From RCIO01 sp035555795 (GTDB lineage: Bacteria; Pseudomonadota; Alphaproteobacteria; Rhizobiales; Rhizobiaceae), in assembly GCA_035555795.1 (NCBI GenBank), contig DATMGE010000048.1, positions 49,393-113,392 of the forward strand: a DNA stretch of 64,000 bases, read 5' to 3'. The translations under genes were made by a program, and so were the position numbers. The notes beneath the pieces were generated by a model. The model worked only from the letters and a program-made list of their open reading frames with translations, was not told where the DNA came from and searched no databases. Shown one piece after another: positions 14,059 to 22,494 of the stretch; position 1 is the first letter of the stretch, and each line of letters opens with the position of its first letter.

Positions 14059-14784
14059 CTAGGCGATCATGTCCGCGAACTCGGCAACCGTGACCCATCT
14101 TTTTTCCCGAGAAATGACGCGGTGGATCAGCCGATGGCAGCACGCGCACAATAAGGCTAGATCCTGAACTCTTGTTTTCCTTTCTCCCGCGGCGTGCACT
14201 GGCACGATATGGTGCGCCTCAAACACTGATGGGCGCAGAACCTCCGGCACCTCGTGGTAGTCTCGGTCGCACGCATCGCAACGCAGTCCGGAGGAGCCTT
14301 TGCTAGCAAGTAGCTTCGATCTCAGTTTGCGGTTTCGCTCGCGAACAAGATGCTTGCGCGTGAGGAGCCGGCCCTCGACGAATTCCTCGTCCATTTCCTC
14401 GTCTACGACCTGCCCCGCCGCGGCTTCGTCTGTTGACAATTCGGCGCGGATCATAGCCGCGATGTGACGCACCTCATCCGGCCTATCGCCAAAGTCCGCC
14501 CACACTTCGCGATCGGTCTTTGACACGTTGCCCAGGCCCTTACCCGTGGCGACCTGACGCAAGTTCTGAAGCTTGAACGCGACACCCGCCGCGTTCCGGA
14601 ACCGCGGCTGTCGGGCCGCGTCTAGGTGGTAGGGCAATCGCTGGAGAGTGCTCGAAAGCTTCTCGACGCGCGGATCGCTCGGCCCCGGAATCGCGGATGG
14701 CGTGTCGAGGTATAGCTCCAGCGCGAGTAAAACCTCGTCCCGCGTCCAAGGTGGATTTCCGTGCCCCTGAGTAACTGCCATCAT
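14059..14784 (-). CDS. HNH endonuclease domain protein
   Basis: This 241-residue protein has a unique N-terminal domain (about 1-140, beginning PPWTRDEVLLALELYLDTPS and including LPYHLDAARQPRFRNAAGVA). A C-terminal HNH fold follows: CDACDRDY (first zinc pair, about residues 169-176), FEAHHIVPVHAAGERKTRVQ (double His, about 190-209), then LALLCACCHRLIHR (second pair and final His). Such architectures occur in McrA-like modification-dependent nucleases and other defence enzymes. ATG 14781 has better spacing to AGGAGG than 14784. It shares orientation with the restriction-modification gene downstream in coordinates, about 600 bp away. The target is unknown. Confidence 0.8.
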   Translation of the reverse strand: MMAVTQGHGNPPWTRDEVLLALELYLDTPSAIPGPSDPRVEKLSSTLQRLPYHLDAARQPRFRNAAGVAFKLQNLRQVATGKGLGNVSKTDREVWADFGDRPDEVRHIAAMIRAELSTDEAAAGQVVDEEMDEEFVEGRLLTRKHLVRERNRKLRSKLLASKGSSGLRCDACDRDYHEVPEVLRPSVFEAHHIVPVHAAGERKTRVQDLALLCACCHRLIHRVISREKRWVTVAEFADMIA

Positions 14785-14842
14785 CCCCTCCTATGTTCCA
14801 GGCGGGCACAAGCTGGAACATCATTGCGAGGAGCACAAGAAC

Positions 14843-15145
14843 ATGACTGGATATGAGAAGGAACCTGAATATTGCGGACCTCCCGTAAAGCGATGGGAAT
14901 TGCCGGCATTTGTTGCGGCGCTCGTCGTGCTGGTCTTGATCGCCCTCTGCGGACACTCCCGAGCAGAAGGCGAGACACCAACGAAACTAAGCCCCACTGC
15001 AGAGATGCCAACAGGCGATCTTCGACTGGTTGACAATGGCCTCCTCACATATTGCGTCGGCGCCTATCACAGAACGCGAGGGGCGCTCTCTGGCTGGTTC
15101 GGTATCCTGCCTGCACTTCGACAGCAGCGAACGTGTCAGTGCTAG
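14843..15145 (+). CDS. Small predicted membrane protein, unknown
   Basis: A GAGGAG ten bases before the ATG supports translation of this 100-residue frame. The N-terminal part reads like a real protein: a polar start (TGYEKEPEYCGPPVKRW) followed by one hydrophobic helix (LPAFVAALVVLVLIALCG, about residues 20-37) and a short polar stretch. The last 40 residues are less convincing and end just where repeat copy B begins, so the gene may be truncated. It is divergent from the HNH gene. Confidence 0.42.
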   Translation: MTGYEKEPEYCGPPVKRWELPAFVAALVVLVLIALCGHSRAEGETPTKLSPTAEMPTGDLRLVDNGLLTYCVGAYHRTRGALSGWFGILPALRQQRTCQC

Positions 15146-15290
15146 CCAGCGAGCTTCCTTGAGTCGAAGAATGCTATGTGCGCCGGAGTCTTGCATCCGG
15201 CTTTTCGGCAAGGTTCAGCTTGCAGGAATGGGATGAGGCATGAGTAAATCCTGGATGGTGCGCGCGGAGTGAGCCGGCGAGCTTCTCGCA
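15144..15290 (+). repeat. Diverged repeat copies B and C (AGCCAGCGAGCTTC)
   Basis: Copy B (15144-15184) shares AGCCAGCGAGCTTC, AGAA and GCTATG with copy A at 9835. Copy C (15272-15290) has AGCCGGCGAGCTTCTCGCA. They occupy the 247-bp non-coding stretch between the small membrane protein and the restriction-modification gene, where no gene is seen. Confidence 0.4.
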
Positions 15291-15392
15291 ACTGCATACC
15301 ATCCCCTGGAAACCGGCGTCTCGCAATGCAGGACGTTGCCAGCCTTGCGTCCTCAAAGGCTCATAGCAGTTCCAGAAGCCAACAACTGACAC

Positions 15393-18300
15393 CTAACCTG
15401 CCATTTTCAACGTCATTTCCATCGAGCCCATGATCCGGTCGGTCTCGGCCAGAACCTTGATGATGCGTTGGAAGTGCTTTACTTCATCGAAGTTTAGAGC
15501 CCGGCCCCTTCGGTCTTTAAGCCAGCGCTGCGCCGGCTGGTATCCGCCAATGAAAAAGTCCCACGCTTCCTCCGGCACGTCAGAGAAGCCTTGGGTTTCG
15601 TTTATCCAGACCTTTCCAGCTGCGAATGTCGGCTCTTTCACGATGTTGTCGCCCGCCCCTTGCAAGGGATAGCTAGCGATTCCGATCGAGGTAGCGTCCA
15701 TTAGGTGAAGCTTTCGCAGCTGCGCCCCCTTTTCGGAAAGGGTCCAGAACTCCTCCGGCGTGGCGGGATAGGGTATCCGTGGGAAATCGATCCGAAGGAA
15801 CTCGGCGTAGGTCTCACGGTAGGTCGGGCAGTAGAGCACTGCGTATATGTAGTCGAAGACCTGCACCTCGTCGGGTGTTCCGTGAGCCTTGCACTGCCCG
15901 AGTGACTGGATCCGCTGGAAGATCTTCGGATCGAAGTTCACCCGCCGCTCTTGGTGGAGATCTTGCTCAGTCGGATAGAGGTAAAGCGGGAAATGATAAG
16001 ATTGGATAGTGCTCTCGCCCGTCTTCATCTCGGTGGGGCAGTTCGACACAAAGAAGTGGTTGACGCCACCCGACTTGTTCTGTCGACCGGAGATGAGCGC
16101 GATGTTTTCGCCGCCGATCATGTGCTGCATTAACCCCCGCCTCGAGTCACCCCGCGGAATGATGCGGTGGATCTTGTCGAGGGGATAGTAAGTCCAGCGC
16201 CAATCGAGCGGCCGGTAAGCGATCTTGATGAAATCGCCGGCCTGGTGATCCTCGAAGTTCAGCCGCTGCTCATCGAGCTGCCAGTCGTTCGTTTCCGAGA
16301 AGCCGTATTTCTTCAAAAGGGCAGCCTTGCCCATTGTTGCCACGTCGTCGGCCATTTGGATCGCATCGACGCGGGTGTGGTTGCCTAGGACAAGGAGCCT
16401 GTCTTTCCGGAATTTGATCCCGCTCAATCCCGAAAGGAACAAGTCGCTGATCTTGAAGCCAGCCTCGTAGGTGTCAGCGTCGGCGAAATTTTTGCGCGTG
16501 AAAAAGTGGTAGTCACCATGGTAGTTGGCGTCTTGGAAGTCGATCGACTTCAGGGAGTTGGCCTTGAGGTAGTCGTATTTGCTCTGCCTGGAGCCCCAGA
16601 TGTCCTTGACGTGAACATCTGCCAGCCGCTCCTTCTCACCTGTCTTGATCGCGATCGTGATCGAAACACCCTGCATGATGTCGAATACGTTCCGGTCGGG
16701 CAGGCCTTCCGGTGTCCGCTCTTTTTTGTTCGAGTCGCCATGCAGATTGATCACGTAGATGTCATCGAAGGTTCGGCGAAGGTGAAGACGCATCTTCCGG
16801 TGCACCACGCCATCCAGGAACGAGTTATTGGTGATCATGCCGAACATGCCAACGTTGTTCGTTGCCACGAAGGTTTCCGCTAGGCGGATGAACTTGACGT
16901 AGTCGTCGGAGAGCGAGTTCATGCTCGTCTCCTCCAAGTCCGCTTTGTAGGGGGCCACCAGCGCGTTCGTCCATTCGCTTTTGTTACTTGAGGCGACCGA
17001 ATAAGGAGGATTGCCAATGACGCACATGATCGGCATGTCGCGCTTGATCGTGTTCGCGCCCTTCGCCTCGCGACTGAGCCATTGGCTGAAAGGCAGCGTT
17101 TGGTTTGCCGGCTCGCCTTCCTCCAGGCTGTTCGTCAGATAGACCGAGAGCCTAGGTGGCGCTGCACTGGGCTTGTAGCCTAGCTCGGTTAAGATCATGT
17201 CGAGCTTCATGTGGCACATCGCGTAAGAAGCCATCAGCAACTCGAAACCATGAAGCCGCGGGACAAGGTCATCAGCGATGTATTTCGACCACATGCCGGG
17301 GGCGACATTCTTGACCTTGGGCGCAATCTGCTTGATCACTTCCGCCAGGAAGGTGCCAGTGCCAGTGGCGGGGTCGAGAATCTGAACGCGGTGAACCGCG
17401 CGCTTCTCGATTTGGTTCTTCCCATCCTTCGTGAAGTCGCCCTTTTGGGTGCGCTTACGCTGGCCGGTGTCCCAGTCGATGGTCACCTTAGACGTGTCGG
17501 CCAGACCATCCTCGAGTTTGAAATTGGTCTGCAGCACATCGTCGATGGCACGGACGATGAAGTTCACCACAGCCTCGGGGGTATACCAGACGCCGCGCGC
17601 CTTGCGCTTTGCCGGATTGTAGGCCGCCAGGAACGTCTCATAGAAGTGAAGGAACGGGTCATCCTGGCCTGTGAGTTTTCCGAAGCCCGCCATTACCTTC
17701 GAGATATCGACTGCCTGGAAGACACCCGCCAGGTCGTCAATGATCCAAGCGATGCGGTCGTCAAGATCATGGCCTGCAATATAGCCGAAAAGCGAACGTA
17801 AGAATGGATTGGACTTCGGAAGGAGTTCCAGAGCCTCTTGTCGGGTGAAGGTCTCCAGCGTGGTGTCGTGCAAACGAGCGGCAAACATGCCGTATGCCAC
17901 TGTCTCCGCATAGATGTCGGAGAAGTCCTCCGGCGTGATGTCGTGGATCAGGTTCTCTTTGAATGCGGAATACTGCGTGAAGAGGTCCGACTGGAAGGTC
18001 TTGTCGTCGGCAAGCGTCTTACGCAGCACGTCCTTAATCAGGTTGGCCTTGCCTGCCATTCGCATGGCCAGGTCGTGCGGGCTGGTGATAGTCTGCGGCT
18101 TCTGGACGACGAAGTCTCGCAGCAGGTTCTCCAGATGGTCATACTCGTCGGGGTTCGGTTTGATGCCTGGGTCCATCTCTCCGATTTTGACGGTCGCGAA
18201 CTTCTCGCCGTTCCGAAAGAAATCCCAGTCCAGGCAGTTCGTGTAGATCAGGTTTGGCAACGCTTTCAAATAGCGCTGTTGCTGATCCTTGTTGGCATCC

Positions 18301-18539
18301 TTGAACGAATGGATGTCGAGGCCGAGATCTTTTGCCTCAGCGTGTCCGACAATGATATCGCCCCGCTGAACGATGAAGTCAGGAGCGCCGCATTTCACGC
18401 GTTTCGGCTCGTTTATCGCTGTGACTGATGGATTTAGCGAATTGAACAAGCCTTCCAGCGCGGACCGATAGGAGTGCTCGGTTGCCGCACCAGTCTTGTG
18501 CACGGCAAGCACCTTGCTCATGAAGTCCGCTATTAGCAT
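15393..18539 (-). CDS. Type ISP/IIG-like restriction-modification enzyme
   Basis: This single polypeptide of about 1048 residues starts at ATG 18539, after GGTGGAG. The N-terminal region has a PD-(D/E)xK-like nuclease signature GAPDFIVQRG-DIIVGHAEAKD (about residues 50-75). The central N6-adenine methyltransferase shows WYTPEAVVNFIVRAID, motif I ILDPATGTGTFLAEVI and motif IV VIGNPPYSV. The C-terminal part (about 600-1048) is a specificity region like that of type ISP enzymes. I see no SF2 helicase motifs, and the length is well short of the roughly 1500-1600 residues of classical type ISP enzymes such as LlaGI, so it may act like a type IIG enzyme. It would cut unmodified foreign DNA. Confidence 0.85.
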   Translation of the reverse strand: MLIADFMSKVLAVHKTGAATEHSYRSALEGLFNSLNPSVTAINEPKRVKCGAPDFIVQRGDIIVGHAEAKDLGLDIHSFKDANKDQQQRYLKALPNLIYTNCLDWDFFRNGEKFATVKIGEMDPGIKPNPDEYDHLENLLRDFVVQKPQTITSPHDLAMRMAGKANLIKDVLRKTLADDKTFQSDLFTQYSAFKENLIHDITPEDFSDIYAETVAYGMFAARLHDTTLETFTRQEALELLPKSNPFLRSLFGYIAGHDLDDRIAWIIDDLAGVFQAVDISKVMAGFGKLTGQDDPFLHFYETFLAAYNPAKRKARGVWYTPEAVVNFIVRAIDDVLQTNFKLEDGLADTSKVTIDWDTGQRKRTQKGDFTKDGKNQIEKRAVHRVQILDPATGTGTFLAEVIKQIAPKVKNVAPGMWSKYIADDLVPRLHGFELLMASYAMCHMKLDMILTELGYKPSAAPPRLSVYLTNSLEEGEPANQTLPFSQWLSREAKGANTIKRDMPIMCVIGNPPYSVASSNKSEWTNALVAPYKADLEETSMNSLSDDYVKFIRLAETFVATNNVGMFGMITNNSFLDGVVHRKMRLHLRRTFDDIYVINLHGDSNKKERTPEGLPDRNVFDIMQGVSITIAIKTGEKERLADVHVKDIWGSRQSKYDYLKANSLKSIDFQDANYHGDYHFFTRKNFADADTYEAGFKISDLFLSGLSGIKFRKDRLLVLGNHTRVDAIQMADDVATMGKAALLKKYGFSETNDWQLDEQRLNFEDHQAGDFIKIAYRPLDWRWTYYPLDKIHRIIPRGDSRRGLMQHMIGGENIALISGRQNKSGGVNHFFVSNCPTEMKTGESTIQSYHFPLYLYPTEQDLHQERRVNFDPKIFQRIQSLGQCKAHGTPDEVQVFDYIYAVLYCPTYRETYAEFLRIDFPRIPYPATPEEFWTLSEKGAQLRKLHLMDATSIGIASYPLQGAGDNIVKEPTFAAGKVWINETQGFSDVPEEAWDFFIGGYQPAQRWLKDRRGRALNFDEVKHFQRIIKVLAETDRIMGSMEMTLKMAG

Positions 18540-18851
18540 CGATCTCCACCAGAATGAACCGGACAATTGTTTACAACCTGTCATCGAACAAGTTGAATGC
18601 TGGTTGTCAACGCTTGAGTTGGAGGAAGGTCATGGGTTCATCTTGCAAGTGAGTGAGAAAGGCCTGTGGGTTGAGCTATTCGTTGATAGGCGATAGTGAC
18701 ATCGATGAAAGTGCAAGCCTCAAGGGAGTGATTGCATGATCGAGACGCATCCGAACGATGCGGCGCGTTAGCGCCACGATGCTGCATTTTGCCAGCACCT
18801 TAATCTGTAGATATTAACCGCCCGCGCCCGCAAGGGCCGGCCACGCCTCGC
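18540..18851. other. Right-end region of the island, no clear gene
   Basis: Upstream of the restriction-modification gene there is a short open stretch on the plus strand (about 18580-18696) that reads protein-like (VIEQVECWLSTLELEEGHGF) without a usable start; it may be a gene remnant. The rest to 18851 shows no gene. The promoter of the restriction-modification gene must lie here. Confidence 0.4.
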
Positions 18852-18894
18852 GGAGAGGTGGCAGAGTGGTTGAATGCACCGCACTCGAAATGCG
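18852..18894 (+). pseudogene. 5' half of tRNA-Ser(CGA)
   Basis: GGAGAGGTGGCAGAGTGG, then TTGAATGCACCGCACTCGAA and ATGCG, match the acceptor 5' strand, D-arm and anticodon stem-loop of a bacterial tRNA-Ser with anticodon CGA. Unrelated sequence begins inside the 3' anticodon stem, the same type of breakpoint as in the tRNA-Arg fragment at 1030-1069. No matching 3' half is seen in the window. Confidence 0.75.
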
Positions 18895-18938
18895 ACCATA
18901 TCCGCATCCGCTCCGGCACATCAACGGCGCGTTCAATA

Positions 18939-18972
18939 GCACCCGATAGGATTCGAACCTGTGGCCTCTGCC
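18939..18972 (-). pseudogene. 3' half of a tRNA-Arg, inverted
   Basis: Read on the minus strand, GGCAGAGGCCACAGG followed by TTCGAATCCTATCGGGTGC is the 3' anticodon strand, T-arm and acceptor strand of tRNA-Arg(CCG), with two differences from the intact copy at 19074-19150. It faces the intact gene and lies 28 bp from the right repeat. Confidence 0.7.
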
Positions 18973-18999
18973 TGAGGAGTGCCGCACAGCTCCATATCA

Positions 19000-19113
19000 G
19001 ACAAACGCATTCCCTTCGACACAAGCCGTTGATGCGCGCTGCCTGATCGTCTAAGAGGGCATCATATCCGGATGCACCCGTAGCTCAGCTGGATAGAGTG
19101 CTGCCCTCCGAAG
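19000..19113 (+). repeat. attR: right 114-bp direct repeat of the island
   Basis: Exact copy of 956-1069. Here the sequence continues past the anticodon loop into the complete tRNA-Arg gene. The 74 bp upstream of the tRNA are part of the repeat, so the promoter region was restored together with the 5' half. Confidence 0.9.
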
Positions 19114-19150
19114 GCAGAGGTCACAGGTTCGAATCCTGTCGGGTGCGCCA
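19074..19150 (+). tRNA. tRNA-Arg(CCG), intact
   Basis: The 77-nt gene has acceptor GCACCCG/CGGGTGC, D-arm GCTC/GAGT with loop AGCTGGATA, anticodon stem CTGCC/GGCAG with loop CTCCGAA (anticodon CCG), T-arm with TTCGAAT, and encoded CCA. It is the integration target of the island and was reconstituted from island (5') and chromosomal (3') parts. Confidence 0.97.
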
Positions 19151-19262
19151 TTTGTTGCCGGTCTGGCGCTCAATGATGCCGAGTTGCAGGCAAGCTCTTC
19201 CCATCTGGGCAAATCACGCGCCTCTTGCAAGCCGCCATTCCGGAAGCTTGAAGCCCAAGAGA

Positions 19263-20171
19263 TCAGGCGCATCTCTCGCGCAGGAAACGCATCAGTTCGA
19301 GGGCTTCCGGCGTGCCGGGATGCGTCGGCGAGGCGAATTGCCTTATCTGGAACCTGAAGCCTATCCCGTTGAAGTCGAGGATGCTGATCAAGCCGGCGCG
19401 GACGTCGGCTTCGACGCTTCGCTCAAGGGCGCAGGCAATACCGATCCCTGCCGAAATCAGTTCCCGCAGGAAGAAATATTCGGTGGCCTGGGCGGCGGCC
19501 TTGATGCGCGATATGCCGGCATTTGCCAGCAGCCGCGACGACGCACGGCCGTAGAGTGACGTCGGCGGCGGAACCACGAAATCATGCTTCTCGATCTCCG
19601 CCGCCGAGAGGTTCTTGCGACCGGTGAGGGGGTGATTTGGAGCGGCGATGAGGACGAGCCGTTCCGTTCCGATCACTTCCGACTGGATGCCGCGCATCTC
19701 CTCATTGCCGAGATAGCAGCCGACATCGGCAATTCCGCTTCGCGCCTCCTCAAACACCTCCTCCTGCTTGCCTAGCCGTACCGCGAGTTGGATTTCCGGG
19801 TGCGTCATGGCGAAGTCGGTCAACACCCGCCGCAGGACGAAATTGCCCAATGAGCGCTGGCAGGTGAGTACGACGCGGGCCGCCGACGACGACCCTATGT
19901 TGACGATATCCGCGCGCATGCGCTCCGCCTGGGCGAGCATTTCGCGCGCATTCTCAAGAACGCTTCGCCCGACTTCAGTGAGCGAGGGCTTGCGGCCCCG
20001 ATTGCGCTCGAAGACCCGGCTGCCGACGGATTTTTCCAGCGCCGCCACATGCGCGCTGACAGACGCCTGCGCTATTCCGAAACGGTCGGCCGCACCGGCG
20101 AAGCTGCCGGTGTCCACGATGGCGACCATCACTTCCATCCGCCGGAGCGTGACGTTGAACATTTCGAACAT
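19263..20171 (-). CDS. LysR-family transcriptional regulator
   Basis: This 302-residue protein has the N-terminal LysR helix-turn-helix (about residues 8-66: VTLRRMEVMVAIVDTGSFAG, AADRFGIAQASVSAHVAALE, FERNRGRKPSLTEVG) and a two-lobed effector-binding domain from about 93. It is divergent from the amidohydrolase-led operon at 20370 and probably controls it in response to a pathway intermediate; an inverted motif CTTCATG-N8-CATAAAG lies between the two starts. The first chromosomal gene after the island. Confidence 0.92.
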   Translation of the reverse strand: MFEMFNVTLRRMEVMVAIVDTGSFAGAADRFGIAQASVSAHVAALEKSVGSRVFERNRGRKPSLTEVGRSVLENAREMLAQAERMRADIVNIGSSSAARVVLTCQRSLGNFVLRRVLTDFAMTHPEIQLAVRLGKQEEVFEEARSGIADVGCYLGNEEMRGIQSEVIGTERLVLIAAPNHPLTGRKNLSAAEIEKHDFVVPPPTSLYGRASSRLLANAGISRIKAAAQATEYFFLRELISAGIGIACALERSVEADVRAGLISILDFNGIGFRFQIRQFASPTHPGTPEALELMRFLRERCA

Positions 20172-20176
20172 ATAGC

Positions 20177-20198
20177 CTTCATGCTGTAAAACATAAAG
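20177..20198. promoter_or_regulatory. Candidate LysR binding site
   Basis: CTTCATG (20177-20183) and CATAAAG (20192-20198) form an interrupted inverted repeat (6 of 7 positions) 6 bp upstream of the lysR start, facing the divergent operon. LysR autoregulation from such a site is the family habit. Confidence 0.45.
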
Positions 20199-20369
20199 CC
20201 TCGTGGAGTGTTGCTTCTGGTCGGGCTGCGCTCTCTAATCATGTTCAGGGTGAGCGGCCTGCGCGGAGGAGCGCGGCTTCATGAACGGCCTTCACCCGGT
20301 TCCGTCCCATACGCTTCTTGCGCGATTTGCACGCAATCGGATCGGATGAGGCGGGGGAGGAGAGGACGC

Positions 20370-21386
20370 ATGAAGATCATCGATTCTCATTTCCACTGGT
20401 GGCCGACATCCATCTTCGAAAAGATGCTGTCGCGCGATGCCTATCCCCGCGCCGAGAAGAACGCCCGCGGAGGCTATACCTATTACGGCCCCGACAATCG
20501 CAGCGGGACCGTCGCCGCCTGGGATGCGTGGTTCGATCTCGACGAGGAGCTAGCGCATATGGACCGGCTCGGGCACGACGTTTCGGTCGTCTGCTCGATA
20601 GGCCCCCTCTCCGTCTACTTTTCCGAAGTTCCCCCAGAAGAGGGGCGCGAGGCGGCGCTCATGTGGAATGAGGAGATGGCATGGGCGCAGCGCCGCTATC
20701 CGGGGCGCGTCTGGGCAAGTGCCGCCATACCGCTCAGCGACACGCAGGTCGCGATCGAGGTGCTGGACGACGCGGTCAACCGGCTGGGACTGATGGGCGT
20801 GAACCTTCCCGGCTCCATCGGCAAGCATGGCCAGATCGACGAAGAACGGCTGGAGCCATTCTATGCACGCCTTGCCGAGCTCGGATTGCCGGCATTCCTG
20901 CACCCCACCGACGCGGTATTTCCCGATCTTCTGTCGGGATACAACAATGCGCTTCATCTCAGCCTCGGCCGGGTCGTGGAGGTGAGCGTCGCAGCGGCGC
21001 GCCTCGTCCTGTCCGGCATCACCGAGCGCCATCCCGGCCTGAAGCTCGTCCTGTCGCATACCGGTGGCGCATTGCCCTACCAGTCCGGCCGCATGGACAA
21101 GAATTCGCGCAATGCCGGCCTGCCCAAGCCGGTCAGCCACTATCTCAAGCGTATGTATACCGACACCGTTTCCCCGCACGCCGCGGGAATGGAATTCGCC
21201 ATCAAATATTATGGCATCGACAATGTCATGTACGGCACCGACTATCCGTGCTGGGATCCCGCGACCGCGCTGAGCCTGCTCGATGAAATCGAACTGTCGG
21301 ATGCCGACAAGCGCAAATTGTTCCACGACAATGCCGTGCGCATTCTCGGTTTGAACATGCCTGCTTCAGTGGGAGCTGTCGCATAG
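20370..21386 (+). CDS. Amidohydrolase-2 family metal-dependent hydrolase or decarboxylase
   Basis: ATG 20370 is chosen because GGGGAGGAGAGG precedes it; 338 residues result. The TIM-barrel metal sites are visible: IDSHFHWWP (HxH, residues 4-12), FLHPTDAVFP (His, about 177-186), LSHTGGALPYQ (about 228-238) and YGTDYPCWDP (Asp, about 288-297), the pattern of ACMSD-like enzymes. Members either hydrolyse C-N or C-O bonds or decarboxylate. It is first in the operon with an ABC importer and hydantoinase-like subunits, so it may open or decarboxylate a ring-derived intermediate. The substrate is not identifiable. Confidence 0.88.
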   Translation: MKIIDSHFHWWPTSIFEKMLSRDAYPRAEKNARGGYTYYGPDNRSGTVAAWDAWFDLDEELAHMDRLGHDVSVVCSIGPLSVYFSEVPPEEGREAALMWNEEMAWAQRRYPGRVWASAAIPLSDTQVAIEVLDDAVNRLGLMGVNLPGSIGKHGQIDEERLEPFYARLAELGLPAFLHPTDAVFPDLLSGYNNALHLSLGRVVEVSVAAARLVLSGITERHPGLKLVLSHTGGALPYQSGRMDKNSRNAGLPKPVSHYLKRMYTDTVSPHAAGMEFAIKYYGIDNVMYGTDYPCWDPATALSLLDEIELSDADKRKLFHDNAVRILGLNMPASVGAVA

Positions 21387-21431
21387 GCACGAACTGAAAC
21401 AAGCCATGTCACGATACTTTGGGAGGAGTTA

Positions 21432-22421
21432 ATGGCAATGAATGAGCAAGTCGGTCGCTGGGCGCGACTGCTGGTTGTATCGATAGCCGCCATCGCGGCC
21501 GTGTCCGGTGCCGCTCTGGCGCAGGATCTCACCAAGCTGCGCGTCGGCAAGTCGGTGACGGGTTCGGTCGCCTTCTCCGGACTGGAGATGGGCCAGAAGA
21601 CCGGCATCTGGAAGAAGCACGGTTTCGACATCGAAATCCTTTCATTCGGCGGCGATGCGCAGATGCAGCAGGCGCTGCTGTCGAATTCCATCGACATCGG
21701 CTACGGGTCGGGTCCGGGCATGGGCTTCGCGGCGAAAGGCGTCCCCGCCATCGCCATCGCAGCCATCGCGGGCGCGCCGCTCAACATGGCTCTCGTCGCC
21801 GCGGCGACCGACGATTCGATCAAGACCGGTGAGGACATCAAGGGCAAGCGCGTTGGCGTGACCACGCAGGGCTCCCTCACCGACTGGCTGGCGCGTCAGT
21901 ACTCCGTCGAAATGGGCTGGGGCAAGGAGGGCGTTGAGATCGTTCCGGCCGGGCCGATGAAATCGCGCCTTGCCGCACTGCTGAACGGCGAGATTCCGGT
22001 CAGCGTCTCTTCACTTTCCAGCTCTTATGACCTCGAGGAACAAGGACAGGCGAAGATCATCGCGCTAGTGGGCGACATCGTCGATCACTTCCACACCCAC
22101 GTGATGTTCGCCCAGAAGGAACTGATCGAGAAGCAGCCCGACATGCTCAAGCGCTATCTCGACGCCTGGTTCGAGATCGCCGCCTATATGAAGGCCAACA
22201 GGGCGGAGACGGTGAAGAACATTGCGGAGGTTCTCGTCATCAGCGAGTCGGCTGGCGACAAGACTTACGACGTCGAGATGCGGATGCTTTCCGACGACGG
22301 CGCATTCGATCCGCGGGCGATCGAGCTGATCCGCGAATCCTTCATGGACCTGGGCATCCTGGATTTCGTACCGGAAGCGAGCGAAATCTACACCGACCAG
22401 TTCGTCCCCGTCACGCGCTGA
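21432..22421 (+). CDS. ABC transporter substrate-binding protein (NMT1/SsuA-like)
   Basis: This 329-residue precursor has a signal peptide (WARLLVVSIAAIAAVSGAALAQ, about residues 9-30 with cleavage after AQA/ALA-type site). The mature type II periplasmic binding fold reads GLEMGQKTGIWKKHGFDIEI, then QALLSNSIDIGYGSGPGMG and GKRVGVTTQGSLTDW. The family binds taurine, sulfonates, nitrate, thiamine precursors and aromatic acids. GGGAGGAG precedes the ATG. A stem-loop follows, before the ATPase gene, a common device for making more binding protein than transporter. Confidence 0.92.
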   Translation: MAMNEQVGRWARLLVVSIAAIAAVSGAALAQDLTKLRVGKSVTGSVAFSGLEMGQKTGIWKKHGFDIEILSFGGDAQMQQALLSNSIDIGYGSGPGMGFAAKGVPAIAIAAIAGAPLNMALVAAATDDSIKTGEDIKGKRVGVTTQGSLTDWLARQYSVEMGWGKEGVEIVPAGPMKSRLAALLNGEIPVSVSSLSSSYDLEEQGQAKIIALVGDIVDHFHTHVMFAQKELIEKQPDMLKRYLDAWFEIAAYMKANRAETVKNIAEVLVISESAGDKTYDVEMRMLSDDGAFDPRAIELIRESFMDLGILDFVPEASEIYTDQFVPVTR

Positions 22422-22451
22422 ACTCAACCCCATAGATGCTGGACAATACCG

Positions 22452-22477
22452 GCCGCTCCTTCTCACCGAGGAGCGGC
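22452..22477 (+). promoter_or_regulatory. Intercistronic stem-loop between binding protein and ATPase genes
   Basis: GCCGCTCC (22452-22459) pairs with GGAGCGGC (22470-22477) around a 10-nt loop; no T-run follows and the ATPase ribosome site comes 3 nt later. It may stabilise the upstream message or cause partial termination. Confidence 0.5.
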
Positions 22478-22494
22478 AAGGGAGGAGAACTGCG

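Larger units (their letters stand above)
1069..18999. mobile_element. Genomic island integrated at tRNA-Arg(CCG)
   Basis: The segment lies between two perfect 114-bp direct repeats (956-1069 and 19000-19113). It carries a tyrosine integrase (4534-5520), a serine recombinase (9076-9639), a Rep-like protein, a retron, a restriction-modification enzyme, an HNH nuclease and an odd tRNA. Several stretches are visibly poorer in G+C than the flanks (reverse transcriptase gene, 5521-6100, 10200-10470). Flanking genes (MarR/efflux on the left, LysR/amidohydrolase on the right) look chromosomal. I see no conjugation genes (relaxase/T4SS), so the element is probably mobilisable or defective rather than self-transmissible. 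The GC-rich monooxygenase/esterase pair inside may be a separately acquired passenger. Confidence 0.85.

Noticed and set aside
18852..18894. Functional tRNA-Ser gene
   Set aside because: The 3' half is missing and no compensating sequence follows.
1069..18999. Self-transmissible ICE
   Set aside because: No relaxase of conjugative type, coupling protein or type IV secretion genes are visible; the HUH protein alone is not enough.
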